A DNA stretch of 64,000 bases from Solitalea agri (GTDB lineage: Bacteria; Bacteroidota; Bacteroidia; Sphingobacteriales; Sphingobacteriaceae). Of the stretch, positions 33,308-41,655 are shown one piece after another (position 1 is the first letter of the stretch; each line of letters starts with the position of its first letter). Position numbers and translations under genes: made by a program. Location: assembly GCF_023914155.1 (NCBI RefSeq), contig NZ_JAMWYS010000042.1, positions 1-64,000 of the forward strand, written 5' to 3'. The notes below the pieces were generated by a model that did not search any database, was not told the DNA's origin, and was given only the letters and a program-made list of their open reading frames with translations.

Positions 33308-34141
33308 TTATCTTTCCGGGCGTTTGTTGTATGGTTTTTGATAACCACCGCGACTATCTCTGTCACGTCCGCCTCGGTTATTATCCCTGTCACCACCTCG
33401 GTTATTATCCCTGTCGCCACGGTTATCTCTATCTTTTCCGTAATTAGAGGTGCTACGCTTATAGTCTTTTTGATCGCGGTGATGATCTTTGTGGTCGCGA
33501 TCACCTCTTGACGACATTTTCTCGCGGGCTTCACGAGTATCGCGGTTGCTGGTTTGACGGGCAATGGCACGGAAATCAAATTTACTCAATGAAATTGCAG
33601 CCTCCTGGCTGTTTAACTCGCTATTGGAAAGCTCATTAAGGTCATTGATAATTGTTTCATCGCTAACAGTGTCTTTATTCCAGCCTATGTATGACATTTT
33701 CATAAATGCTGCCAATGAGTTTACAAACTGATTTTTGCGATCAGAATCAGGTAAACTACGTGCTTTATCAAGCATGTACTCTAATGTCTTTCCGTAGTGT
33801 TTATATTTTATATGATTTGACGGATATTTTAAACGATGTGGTTTTGCGTAGATCGATTCTTTTGATGGTACAGGGAAAGGAGAATCAACTTCTAAAGCAA
33901 AATCAGAAATAATGAACAAGTGATCCCAAAGTTTATGTTTGAAGTCGGTAACATCACGCAAGTGCGGGTTTAACTGACCCATCAGTTCAATTACCGCTTG
34001 CGCATATTTATTACGCTCCTCTTTATCTTCTAAAGTAAGAACGTGGTTAATCATGTTCTGAACATTTCGCCCATACTCTGCCATTAACAAGCGTGGTCGG
34101 GTTGTGTTATAGTCGAATGGCGTTGGATCTTGTTTAGACAT
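33308..34141 (-). CDS. DUF4290 protein with Arg/Gly/Asp-rich tail
   Basis: Conserved Bacteroidota protein of unknown function, 277 residues. Residues 1-200 form the DUF4290 region (FDYNTTRPRLLMAEYGRNVQNM, LNPHLRDVTDFKHKLWDHLFI). The last 70 or so residues are low-complexity repeats of Arg, Asp, Gly and Asn (RDNRGDRDNNRGGDRDNNRG), like the RGG-type tails that bind RNA. The DNA repeat behind them is visible at about 33370-33425. The gene lies between uvrD and murA, 47 and 55 bases from each, a layout I believe is common in the phylum. Any role in nucleic-acid binding is inference. Confidence 0.9.
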   Translation of the reverse strand: MSKQDPTPFDYNTTRPRLLMAEYGRNVQNMINHVLTLEDKEERNKYAQAVIELMGQLNPHLRDVTDFKHKLWDHLFIISDFALEVDSPFPVPSKESIYAKPHRLKYPSNHIKYKHYGKTLEYMLDKARSLPDSDRKNQFVNSLAAFMKMSYIGWNKDTVSDETIINDLNELSNSELNSQEAAISLSKFDFRAIARQTSNRDTREAREKMSSRGDRDHKDHHRDQKDYKRSTSNYGKDRDNRGDRDNNRGGDRDNNRGGRDRDSRGGYQKPYNKRPER

Positions 34142-34188
34142 TATTGTATGGTTAACAGATGAAATTCAAATATAGGTTAAAGGTTGTT

Positions 34189-36459
34189 TTACACTATCCT
34201 CAGTTTGGCAAATTTAAGCAAAAGCTGCTTTTGTCCAAGCTCCTTAAAGAATATAGTTGCTTTTATATCCGGTTTTTTTCCCTCTAAATTAATCACCTTG
34301 CCAAAACCAAAGCGTTCATGCTCTACTTCCATGCCAACCTGCAAATCAGATGTATCACTTGGTGAGAAACCCTCTGTGGGAACATGCGCTTTAGCCAGTA
34401 ATTGAGTGGTTTTTGGCTTGCTGGCTATTTTCGGTTTAGCTGCAAACTCGGTAAATCCTTTACGTTCTTCTCCAAAATCAATATATGGATTAGCTTCCTT
34501 CTGTTGCTTAGCAGGGTTAAAGTCGAGGTCTAAGAATTTAGGATCGATTTCATCTAAAAAACGACTCGGTTCAGAATTTTGTAATGTTCCGAACTTAAAG
34601 CGACTGGTTGCATAAGTCAACGTTAGTTTTTTCTCTGCTCGGGTGGTAGCCACGTAAAACAATCGACGCTCTTCTTCTAAATCTGCACGAGAGTTAAGGG
34701 ACATTTGCGAAGGGAAGAGGTTCTCTTCCAATCCAACAATGAAAACATGAGGAAACTCCAATCCTTTTGAAGAGTGGATGGTCATCAATGAAACGGTGTT
34801 TTTGTCTTCTTCTTCCTTTTTTTCGTCACCGGTTAGTAAGGCCACATCCATTAAAAATTGGTTAATGCTGCGGTCTTCGATATCCTCCCGCTCACTAAAC
34901 TCTTTTATACCATTCAGTAATTCCTGAATGTTTTCGTATCGGTTTAAACCTTCAATTGATTTATCGGAATGGAGTTCACGCATTATGCCCGATTGTTTGG
35001 CAATATGCTCGGCTACTTCATAGGCATTTTTGCCTTTAGCTAAAGCCTGGAAACTACGGATCATCGTGGCAAAATTCATGATATTCTCCACACCACGTCC
35101 GCTTACATACAGATGAATATTTGAAACGATCTCCCATAATGGCAGATTCTTTTCATCTGCAAGTACGATGATTTTATCAAGACTTGTTTTACCTATGCCC
35201 CTGACCGGATAGTTAATAACCCTTTTTAATGCTTCTTCGTCATTAGGGTTAACTGTTAATCGGAAATAAGCGATAAGGTCTTTGATCTCTTTACGTTGAT
35301 AAAAAGACATTCCACCATAAATTTTATACGGAAGGTTGAGCTTTCGCAAAGCCTCCTCCAATGAACGTGATTGCGCATTGGTACGGTATAAAATAGCAAA
35401 GTCCTGGAAGTTGAGTCCTTTCAGGGTACGCTCCTGAATAATGGATTCGGCAACAATTTTTCCCTCTTCATTATCGCTGAATGCACGGATTACTTTAATC
35501 TGCTCACCGGTTTCATTTTCAGAGAAAACGTTCTTTTCGAGCTGATTCTTATTGTTTTTTATAATGCTGTTGGCAACGCTTACAATATTTTGGGTAGAAC
35601 GATAATTCTGCTCGAGTTTAAATACGTTTAATTCAGGGTAATCTTTTTCGAAGTTTAAAATATTCTCAATATTGGCTCCGCGGAACGCATAGATGCTTTG
35701 CGCATCATCACCTACCACACAGATATTGCGGTTTACGGCAGCCAGTTTCTTTACAATTATGTATTGCGAGAAGTTTGTATCCTGATACTCGTCCACCATA
35801 ATGTACTTAAACTTATGCTGATACTTGTTCAGGACATCCGGATATTGTTTTAAAAGAATATTGGTTTTGAAGAGTAAGTCGTCAAAATCCATAGCTCCGG
35901 CTTTGTAGCATCGCTGTGCATAGATTTCATAAAGCTCTGCCATTTTACCACGGCCCGAAGAAAAGTCATCGGCTTGAATGCTTTCGTTCTTTTTATACTC
36001 AGCAACAGAGATCAAGTTGTTTTTAGCCGATGAAATTCGGTTTAAAACAAAGTTTACATTATAAAGCTTGTCGTCGAGTTGCTGCTCTTTGATGATGGCG
36101 CGAAGTAAGCTCTTGCTATCATCGGTATCATAAATAGTAAAGTTGCTAGGATAGCCTAGTTTATCCGCTTCAACACGTAAAATACGTGCAAAAATGGAGT
36201 GGAAGGTACCCATCCAAATATTACGGGCATCTGGGCCGACAATAGCCGAGATACGCTCGCGCATTTCGCGGGCTGCCTTATTTGTAAAGGTTAACGCAAG
36301 AATATTAAATGGATCAACACCTTTGTTTATAAGGTGGGCAATACGAAAAGTGATAACACGGGTTTTTCCTGAACCGGCACCTGCAATAATCATTAAAGGA
36401 CCTTCTGTACATTCAGCCGCACTTCGCTGTATAGGGTTTAGCTTATCTAAATAACTCAA
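34189..36459 (-). CDS. UvrD/PcrA-type DNA helicase
   Basis: Superfamily 1A 3'-to-5' helicase, 756 residues, used in repair and in clearing proteins or forks from DNA. Motifs are in order: NPIQRSAAE (Q motif), AGAGSGKT (26-33), TFTNKAAREMRER, VDEYQDTN, GDDAQSIYAFRGA, LEQNYRS, VSLMTIHSSKGLEF, and a final YVATTRAEKKL. The C-terminus has a Tudor-like tail (VGMEVEHERFGFGKVINLEG). It is the first gene of the minus-strand run uvrD-DUF4290-murA-lysE-flavin reductase. The sequence does not separate UvrD from PcrA naming. Confidence 0.96.
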   Translation of the reverse strand: MSYLDKLNPIQRSAAECTEGPLMIIAGAGSGKTRVITFRIAHLINKGVDPFNILALTFTNKAAREMRERISAIVGPDARNIWMGTFHSIFARILRVEADKLGYPSNFTIYDTDDSKSLLRAIIKEQQLDDKLYNVNFVLNRISSAKNNLISVAEYKKNESIQADDFSSGRGKMAELYEIYAQRCYKAGAMDFDDLLFKTNILLKQYPDVLNKYQHKFKYIMVDEYQDTNFSQYIIVKKLAAVNRNICVVGDDAQSIYAFRGANIENILNFEKDYPELNVFKLEQNYRSTQNIVSVANSIIKNNKNQLEKNVFSENETGEQIKVIRAFSDNEEGKIVAESIIQERTLKGLNFQDFAILYRTNAQSRSLEEALRKLNLPYKIYGGMSFYQRKEIKDLIAYFRLTVNPNDEEALKRVINYPVRGIGKTSLDKIIVLADEKNLPLWEIVSNIHLYVSGRGVENIMNFATMIRSFQALAKGKNAYEVAEHIAKQSGIMRELHSDKSIEGLNRYENIQELLNGIKEFSEREDIEDRSINQFLMDVALLTGDEKKEEEDKNTVSLMTIHSSKGLEFPHVFIVGLEENLFPSQMSLNSRADLEEERRLFYVATTRAEKKLTLTYATSRFKFGTLQNSEPSRFLDEIDPKFLDLDFNPAKQQKEANPYIDFGEERKGFTEFAAKPKIASKPKTTQLLAKAHVPTEGFSPSDTSDLQVGMEVEHERFGFGKVINLEGKKPDIKATIFFKELGQKQLLLKFAKLRIV

Positions 36460-36574
36460 TTTAACTCCCGAATTTTAAAGCCTGCTAAGTTAAATAAACT
36501 TATTGAACAAGGGACAGGAAAAGTGAACTCACATTCATCAGTAGGTAGTATTCAGTACGATGTAATTAGTGTTA

Positions 36575-37165
36575 TTACTGGGTTTTTGCTACAGCTTCTT
36601 CTTTAAGGCCGTAGTCAGAAGTAATCCAAATTAAAACCCTTCTGTTTTTTGCCCTACCGTTTTCAGTATCATTTGAAGCCACCGGTTGGGTATCGCCAAC
36701 ACCGTAAGCGTTAATGCGATCTGCGCTTATACCATTATTCACCAAAAAATGCTTAACCTCATCGGCTCGTTTAAATGATAATGATAGGTTGTATTCCTCA
36801 TTTCCACTATCGTCGGTATGGCCTTGGATAATATTATAGGTCTTAGCGTATTTTTTAATAATGTTAACTAACTTATTAACTGTAGGTACTGCATCGGATT
36901 TAATACTGTACTGGTCAAAGTCAAAGAATACTTCATTAACAAAAGTAATCTTAATGGAATCGCCCACGCGTTCAACTTTACAGTCTTTTACAGTCCTTTG
37001 AATTTCAAAAGCCTCTTTATCCATATATTTTTTGATATAGGTTTGAGCGGTTTTGCTCTTGGATGCCTTTTTTGTAGAACAGGATGTAAATAAACTAACT
37101 ACTCCCAATAGGCAGAACAGAAAAAAGCTTAATTGGTAAAAACGCTTTAAAAAGCTGTTTGACAT
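36575..37165 (-). CDS. OmpA-domain outer-membrane lipoprotein
   Basis: Peptidoglycan-binding lipoprotein, 196 residues. The N-terminus ends in a lipobox (LFTSC; Cys about 29), then a Lys/Ser linker. The OmpA C-terminal domain runs from about residue 75 (VFFDFDQYSIKSD, IIQGHTDDSGNEEYNLSLSFKRADEV, RINAYGVGDTQPVASN, AKNRRVLIW), with the Asp and Arg that bind diaminopimelate. It tethers the outer membrane to the wall, as Pal-like proteins do. It has an exact promoter 31-60 bases upstream and stands alone. It is shorter than the PorE-like protein and lacks its TPR and propeller. Confidence 0.94.
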   Translation of the reverse strand: MSNSFLKRFYQLSFFLFCLLGVVSLFTSCSTKKASKSKTAQTYIKKYMDKEAFEIQRTVKDCKVERVGDSIKITFVNEVFFDFDQYSIKSDAVPTVNKLVNIIKKYAKTYNIIQGHTDDSGNEEYNLSLSFKRADEVKHFLVNNGISADRINAYGVGDTQPVASNDTENGRAKNRRVLIWITSDYGLKEEAVAKTQ

Positions 37166-37195
37166 ACAGTATCAATAAATAGAACTAGCTGGTAA

Positions 37196-37225
37196 CAAAC
37201 CTACATGATTTAAGCTGAAATACAA
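37196..37225 (-). promoter_or_regulatory. Promoter for the OmpA lipoprotein gene
   Basis: Read on the minus strand: TTG (37223-37225), exactly 19 bases, TAGGTTTG (37196-37203). A full consensus match; leader about 25-30 bases. Confidence 0.8.
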
Positions 37226-37460
37226 TAGTTTGAGTAATAATTTTGTATTTCACAAAAAGTAATATTTAAAATTAATAAAAATTCTTTAAAGTGTATTTTT
37301 TGAGTGCTATTTATACTAATAGCTAAATTTCAATGCATGCATTATATATGATCAAATCTTCAGTGTTAAAATGCAGTTTTGTTTCGTGCTTAAAAAATTA
37401 CCAATCATCCGTTTTATATTTCTTTTATTCTTTATTCCTTTGTCTCCAAATTCTAATTTA

Positions 37461-38849
37461 ATGGAAACCATCAAGAACTATATTGAAGCTAACAAACAGC
37501 GTTTCCTCGACGAACTGTTTGATATTTTACGCTTCCCTTCAGTAAGTGCTGATCCTCAGTTTAAAGAATCGGTATTAAAAACTGCGGATTATATTAAAGC
37601 CCGCTTAATTGATGCCGGTGCAGACAAAGTAGAAGTTTGTCCTACCGCCGGGTATCCAATTGTGTACGGTGAAAAAATTATTGACCCAGCATTGCCAACA
37701 GTGGTAGTGTATGGCCATTATGACGTGCAACCTGCAGATCCACTTGAATTATGGCACACCCCACCGTTTGAGCCTACAGTAAAAATTACTGAAGAACATC
37801 CTGAAGGTGCTATTTATGCGCGTGGAGCCTGTGATGACAAAGGTCAGATGTACATGCATGTAAAAGCATTTGAGTTGATGATGAAAACCAACACTTTGCC
37901 ATGTAACGTTAAGTTTATGATTGAAGGTGAGGAAGAAGTTGGTTCATCCAATCTTGCCACTTTTGTAAAAGCAAACAAAGAGCGTTTAAAAGGTGATGTG
38001 GTGTTGATTTCAGATACCTCAATGATCGCTAACGATGTTCCTTCAATTGAGTGTGGCTTACGTGGCTTAGCTTATATGGAAGTAGAATTGGTTGGCCCTA
38101 ACCGCGATTTACACTCAGGAGTTTATGGTGGTGCAGTTGCAAACCCAGCTACAATTCTGGCAAAAATGATCGCTTCTTTACATGATGAAAATAATCATAT
38201 TACCATTCCTGGTTTTTATGATAAAGTAATTGAGCTTTCAGATGCTGAGCGTGCTGAAATGGCTAAACAGCCATTTAGTGAAGCGGCCTATAAGAAGGAT
38301 TTGAATATTGATGAGGTTTGGGGTGAAAAAGGGTATTCAACGATTGAACGTACTTCAATTCGTCCAACTTTAGAAGTGAATGGTATTTGGAGTGGATATA
38401 TTGGTGAAGGTGCTAAAACCGTGTTGCCATCAAAAGCGAACGCTAAAATTTCGATGCGCTTAGTTCCAGGTCAAAATTCTGATGAGATCTCTGATTTGTT
38501 CAAAGCTCATTTTGAGAAAATTGCCCCAAGCTATGTGAAAGTTAAAGTTACAGCACACCATGGTGGCGAACCGGTTGTTACTCCAACCGATTCGATTCCT
38601 TTTAAAGCCGCAAGCAAAGCCATGGAAGAAAGCTTTGGTAAAACTCCAATCCCTACTCGTGGTGGTGGAAGTATTCCAATTGTAGCTTTGTTTGAAAAAG
38701 AATTAGGTTTGAAATCTGTTTTAATGGGCTTTGGCTTAGATTCAGATGCATTGCACTCGCCAAATGAAAAATACGGTTTGTTCAACTATTACAAAGGGAT
38801 TGAAACTATTCCGTTATTCTTCAAACACTTTGCTGCAATGAGCAAATAA
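37461..38849 (+). CDS. M20-family dipeptidase/metallopeptidase
   Basis: Zinc peptidase of 462 residues, cytoplasmic. The start at 37461 (METIKNYIEANKQRFLDELF) fits the family; an in-frame ATG at 37371 adds a hydrophobic lead of 30 residues that I think is not translated, because the known cytoplasmic relatives start here. The metal motifs are VVYGHYDVQPADP, ARGACDDKGQM, EGEEEVGSSNL (catalytic Glu-Glu) and ISDTSM, with a late SPNEKYGL. It probably cleaves dipeptides or acyl-amino acids; the exact substrate is unknown. A terminator (38878-38907) follows. Confidence 0.93.
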   Translation: METIKNYIEANKQRFLDELFDILRFPSVSADPQFKESVLKTADYIKARLIDAGADKVEVCPTAGYPIVYGEKIIDPALPTVVVYGHYDVQPADPLELWHTPPFEPTVKITEEHPEGAIYARGACDDKGQMYMHVKAFELMMKTNTLPCNVKFMIEGEEEVGSSNLATFVKANKERLKGDVVLISDTSMIANDVPSIECGLRGLAYMEVELVGPNRDLHSGVYGGAVANPATILAKMIASLHDENNHITIPGFYDKVIELSDAERAEMAKQPFSEAAYKKDLNIDEVWGEKGYSTIERTSIRPTLEVNGIWSGYIGEGAKTVLPSKANAKISMRLVPGQNSDEISDLFKAHFEKIAPSYVKVKVTAHHGGEPVVTPTDSIPFKAASKAMEESFGKTPIPTRGGGSIPIVALFEKELGLKSVLMGFGLDSDALHSPNEKYGLFNYYKGIETIPLFFKHFAAMSK

Positions 38850-38877
38850 GAAATTAAAATTTTATAATTTTTTGGGG

Positions 38878-38907
38878 AAGGCAACTGTGGAAGTTGCCTT
38901 TTCTTTT
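38878..38907 (+). terminator. Terminator of the M20 peptidase gene
   Basis: 9-bp stem AAGGCAACT / AGTTGCCTT, 5-base loop, then a TTCTTTT tail. Confidence 0.8.
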
Positions 38908-39034
38908 GGTTATTATTATTAAAATAGTAAATCTAGATATCGGGCTATTAAATTGAAACTATAGTTAATTTCTGTAAGTATAAATTAATAATCAGTGTTA
39001 ACCAACCAAACCAAGCCCTAGCGCTGATTCCCAT

Positions 39035-39841
39035 ATGTTAGTTCGATTAAATGTCCAATGGATAAGAGGTCGCATGCGTATATTTTGGAGCCTTTTTATT
39101 CTACTTTTCTTAATTCCAAAGAAATCAGATCCTTATTCAAACAAGAAAATTGTTTATCTCACTCCCCGAATTATTAAGCTGATTCAGTACCGGCAAACGG
39201 GTTCTTTTGGTATTCACATTCCTACCATGTACACCGTTCATGGAATTGATATTTCGCGATATCAGCAAAAAATAAACTGGCAAAAATTAAAAGCAGTTGA
39301 TGAAGAAGGTGTAGCTATTTCTTTTGTGTACATAAAAGCAACAGAAGGTATTGATGCGCTCGATCCTATGTTTTCGACTAACTGGGATGAATGTAAAAAT
39401 GCAAGGTTATTAAGAGGTGCCTACCATTATTTTAAACCGAAGAAGTCAGGAAAAGAGCAGGCTCAATTCTTTTTGGATAAAGTAAAACATTTGCCAGGAG
39501 ACCTTCCTCCAGTAATTGATGTGGAAGAACGTGGAAAAATGCCGCTTGCTCAGTTTCAACGCAATTTAAAAAGTATGATAGATGAGATTGAGGCTGAAGT
39601 AGGGGTGAAGCCGGTAATTTATACTAGTTTAAGATTCTATCAGGATTTTATTAAAAATAAGTTTTCAGACTACCCCTGTTGGATCGCTAATTATCATCAT
39701 CCTAAACTATTGTTTACCAAAGAAAAATGGACCATATGGCAACATTCAGATAAAGGCAAGGTTAGTGGAATTATTGGTCGGGTTGATTTTAATACCTTCA
39801 ATGGTTCAATGAATGAATTAAAGCAACTTTGTGTTAAATAA
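39035..39841 (+). CDS. GH25-family lysozyme, membrane-anchored (copy 1)
   Basis: N,O-diacetylmuramidase-like peptidoglycan hydrolase, 268 residues. One hydrophobic helix (FWSLFILLFLIP, about 15-28) follows a basic lead and would anchor it in the inner membrane facing the periplasm; the ATG at 39074 is another possible start. The catalytic domain begins at VHGIDISRYQQKINW and shows IKATEG, RGAYHYFKP, PPVIDVEE (catalytic Asp and Glu), KPVIYTS and IWQHSDKGKV. A close paralogue lies at 40692 with a GyrI-like gene between. Bacterial rather than phage context. It likely trims wall strands in growth or scavenging. Confidence 0.92.
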   Translation: MLVRLNVQWIRGRMRIFWSLFILLFLIPKKSDPYSNKKIVYLTPRIIKLIQYRQTGSFGIHIPTMYTVHGIDISRYQQKINWQKLKAVDEEGVAISFVYIKATEGIDALDPMFSTNWDECKNARLLRGAYHYFKPKKSGKEQAQFFLDKVKHLPGDLPPVIDVEERGKMPLAQFQRNLKSMIDEIEAEVGVKPVIYTSLRFYQDFIKNKFSDYPCWIANYHHPKLLFTKEKWTIWQHSDKGKVSGIIGRVDFNTFNGSMNELKQLCVK

Positions 39842-39966
39842 AATTTTCGAGTGATCATACTAGCCATTTTCATCTACGTTTTAAGAAGTGGGTTAAAGAA
39901 ATACTTTTAGCTGCTGACATACAGTTGTCATTTTTGAACTTTGTTTTGCCTGGAAAATATACACTC

Positions 39967-40596
39967 ATGGAAAAACTTGATTTAACGAAATTTTATAAAA
40001 CCTATCATAAAGCTACAAACAAGCCGGAGCTGGTAACGATTGAACCGGCAAGGTATATTTCTATTGAAGGAAAAGGGGACCCATCTGCCCATGAATTTAC
40101 TAATTGTTTGCAGGCACTTTATTCTACGGTATATACTCTAAAATTCGCTTTTAAAGTAAAACAAAAAGATTTTGTAGTGGCAAAACTGGAAGGTTTATGG
40201 TGGTTTGATGAGGCAAAGTTTGATGTTGGTTCAATGGAGGAAGCTCCGCTTAAAGTGCCCAGAAACGAATGGAATTATAGAATGATGATTCGACTCCCGG
40301 AATTTGTAAAAGAGGAAGATATTCAGTTGGCTAAGAAAAATGTTTTTGAAAAAAAAGGGATTTCGCTTGTGAGTAATGTTGAGTTTTTTCAAATGGAAGA
40401 GGGGTTATCTGTTCAGATGTTACATTTGGGGCCATTTAATAAGGAGCCTGAAACACTAAAAGAGATGTTGACGTTTATGGAAACCAAAAAGCTTGGCAAA
40501 AATGGCCTTCATCACGAAATCTATCTTTCTGATTTTAATAAAACAGCGCCTGAAAAGTTGAAAACGATTTTGAGGGAACCGGTGATGCAGGAATAG
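39967..40596 (+). CDS. GyrI-like small-molecule-binding domain protein
   Basis: Stand-alone GyrI/SOUL-type ligand-binding domain, 209 residues, starting at the ATG at 39967 (MEKLDLTKFYKTYHKATNKPELV); an upstream in-frame TTG at 39925 is not preferred. Features are the ARYISIEGKGDPS opening, a central WWFDEAKFD and LHLGPFNKEPETLKEM near the end, as in GyrI-like proteins related to AraC-type effector domains. It has no DNA-binding part. Family members bind or hydrolyse small toxic molecules; the role here is not predictable. It sits between two GH25 lysozyme genes, same strand, with gaps of 125 and 95 bases. Confidence 0.88.
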   Translation: MEKLDLTKFYKTYHKATNKPELVTIEPARYISIEGKGDPSAHEFTNCLQALYSTVYTLKFAFKVKQKDFVVAKLEGLWWFDEAKFDVGSMEEAPLKVPRNEWNYRMMIRLPEFVKEEDIQLAKKNVFEKKGISLVSNVEFFQMEEGLSVQMLHLGPFNKEPETLKEMLTFMETKKLGKNGLHHEIYLSDFNKTAPEKLKTILREPVMQE

Positions 40597-40667
40597 AAAC
40601 CTTGCCGGACGATGAAGGAAATTAACCAATTGCTGAATTTCTTGTTAGTTTAAATTTTTCAGAAGTA

Positions 40668-40675
40668 TATCTTTG
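40668..40675 (+). promoter_or_regulatory. Possible -7 box for the second GH25 gene
   Basis: TATCTTTG is an exact match, 16 bases before the ATG at 40692. No TTG at 19 bases upstream; the nearest is 23 away, so the promoter is only partly supported. Confidence 0.4.
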
Positions 40676-40691
40676 TCGCTGAAATCTCCGT

Positions 40692-41552
40692 ATGGCCAAA
40701 CGTAATAGCAGCACATCCAAAGCAATCTCAAAAAAAACAAAGCGTCCTCAAGGCATTCCAATTCGTTATTTCTGGTGGAAAGTAAGCGGCTTTTTACTGC
40801 TCATGTGCTTTATCACATTCTATTCACCTATTGTTAAAACGTTCCTTTCAATTAAGGAAAGTGTTAGTGATAACTTTTCTGATTACCGTTACGTTCATAT
40901 CCACTCGTACGGAATAAAAATCCCTAAAAAGTTTAAAGTGCATGGTATAGATGTTTCTAAATACCAATCACGTATCGATTGGGATAAAGTGAAGAATATG
41001 GAAGACGAGGGCGTAAAAATCAACTTTGCGTTCATTAAGGCCACCGAAGGCCAGTTTAATATCGATCCTTGTTTTCAGAGAAACTGGAAGCAATCAAAAA
41101 AAGCTGGTTTAATGCGGGGGGCTTATCATTATTTCAAACCTCGAAAATCAGGAAAGTGGCAGGCTGCTTTATTTTTGCAAACGGTTAACTATGAATCAGG
41201 CGATCTTCCTCCGGTAATTGATATCGAAGAAACCGGAAGATTGACACCTGAAGAGCTACGTGAAAATTTAAAAGAATGGCTCGAAACAGTTGAGAAGAAA
41301 GTGGGTGAAAAACCGATTATTTATACGGGCTATAAATTTTACGAAGATTATTTAAAAGGCTATTTCGATGACTATCCGTATTGGATCGCTCATTATTACC
41401 AGTCGAAACTTAAAATTGAGGATAGTACACAATGGAGTTTCTGGCAACATTCAGATATAGGAAAGGTGAATGGCATTCGCCAACCTGTTGACTTTAATGT
41501 TTTTAATGGTAGCCTGGAAGATTTGAAAGATCTATGTTTAGAGCTGGAATAA
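40692..41552 (+). CDS. GH25-family lysozyme, membrane-anchored (copy 2)
   Basis: Paralogue of the gene at 39035, 286 residues. It has a basic N-terminus rich in Lys and Ser (MAKRNSSTSKAISKKTKR), a single membrane helix (FLLLMCFITFYSPIV, about 36-50), then the GH25 domain: VHGIDVSKYQSRIDW, FAFIKATEG, RGAYHYFKPRKSGK, PPVIDIEE (catalytic Asp and Glu), KPIIYTG and FWQHSDIGKV. The basic lead would hold it as type II with the enzyme outside the membrane. Two divergent copies in tandem suggest different timing or substrate strands; that is inference. Confidence 0.93.
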   Translation: MAKRNSSTSKAISKKTKRPQGIPIRYFWWKVSGFLLLMCFITFYSPIVKTFLSIKESVSDNFSDYRYVHIHSYGIKIPKKFKVHGIDVSKYQSRIDWDKVKNMEDEGVKINFAFIKATEGQFNIDPCFQRNWKQSKKAGLMRGAYHYFKPRKSGKWQAALFLQTVNYESGDLPPVIDIEETGRLTPEELRENLKEWLETVEKKVGEKPIIYTGYKFYEDYLKGYFDDYPYWIAHYYQSKLKIEDSTQWSFWQHSDIGKVNGIRQPVDFNVFNGSLEDLKDLCLELE

Positions 41553-41590
41553 TGATTAAATGATGTTTAAGAGTATTAAACATTGATTAC

Positions 41591-41602
41591 AGGTTATAAC
41601 CT
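41591..41602. promoter_or_regulatory. Perfect palindrome upstream of the aldo/keto reductase gene
   Basis: AGGTTATAACCT is a perfect 12-base palindrome 54 bases before the ATG, next to a near-consensus -7 box TATATTTA (41618-41625). It may be an operator. Confidence 0.35.
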
Positions 41603-41655
41603 ATCAGAAATATAGACTATATTTAGCCCAACAACTTAGCGAAATTAAAACATAC

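Noticed and set aside
37371-37460. Signal-peptide-like lead before the M20 peptidase
   Set aside because: Hydrophobic but with no cleavage site, and the relatives begin at METIKNYI; treated as untranslated, though a membrane-anchored form cannot be fully excluded.
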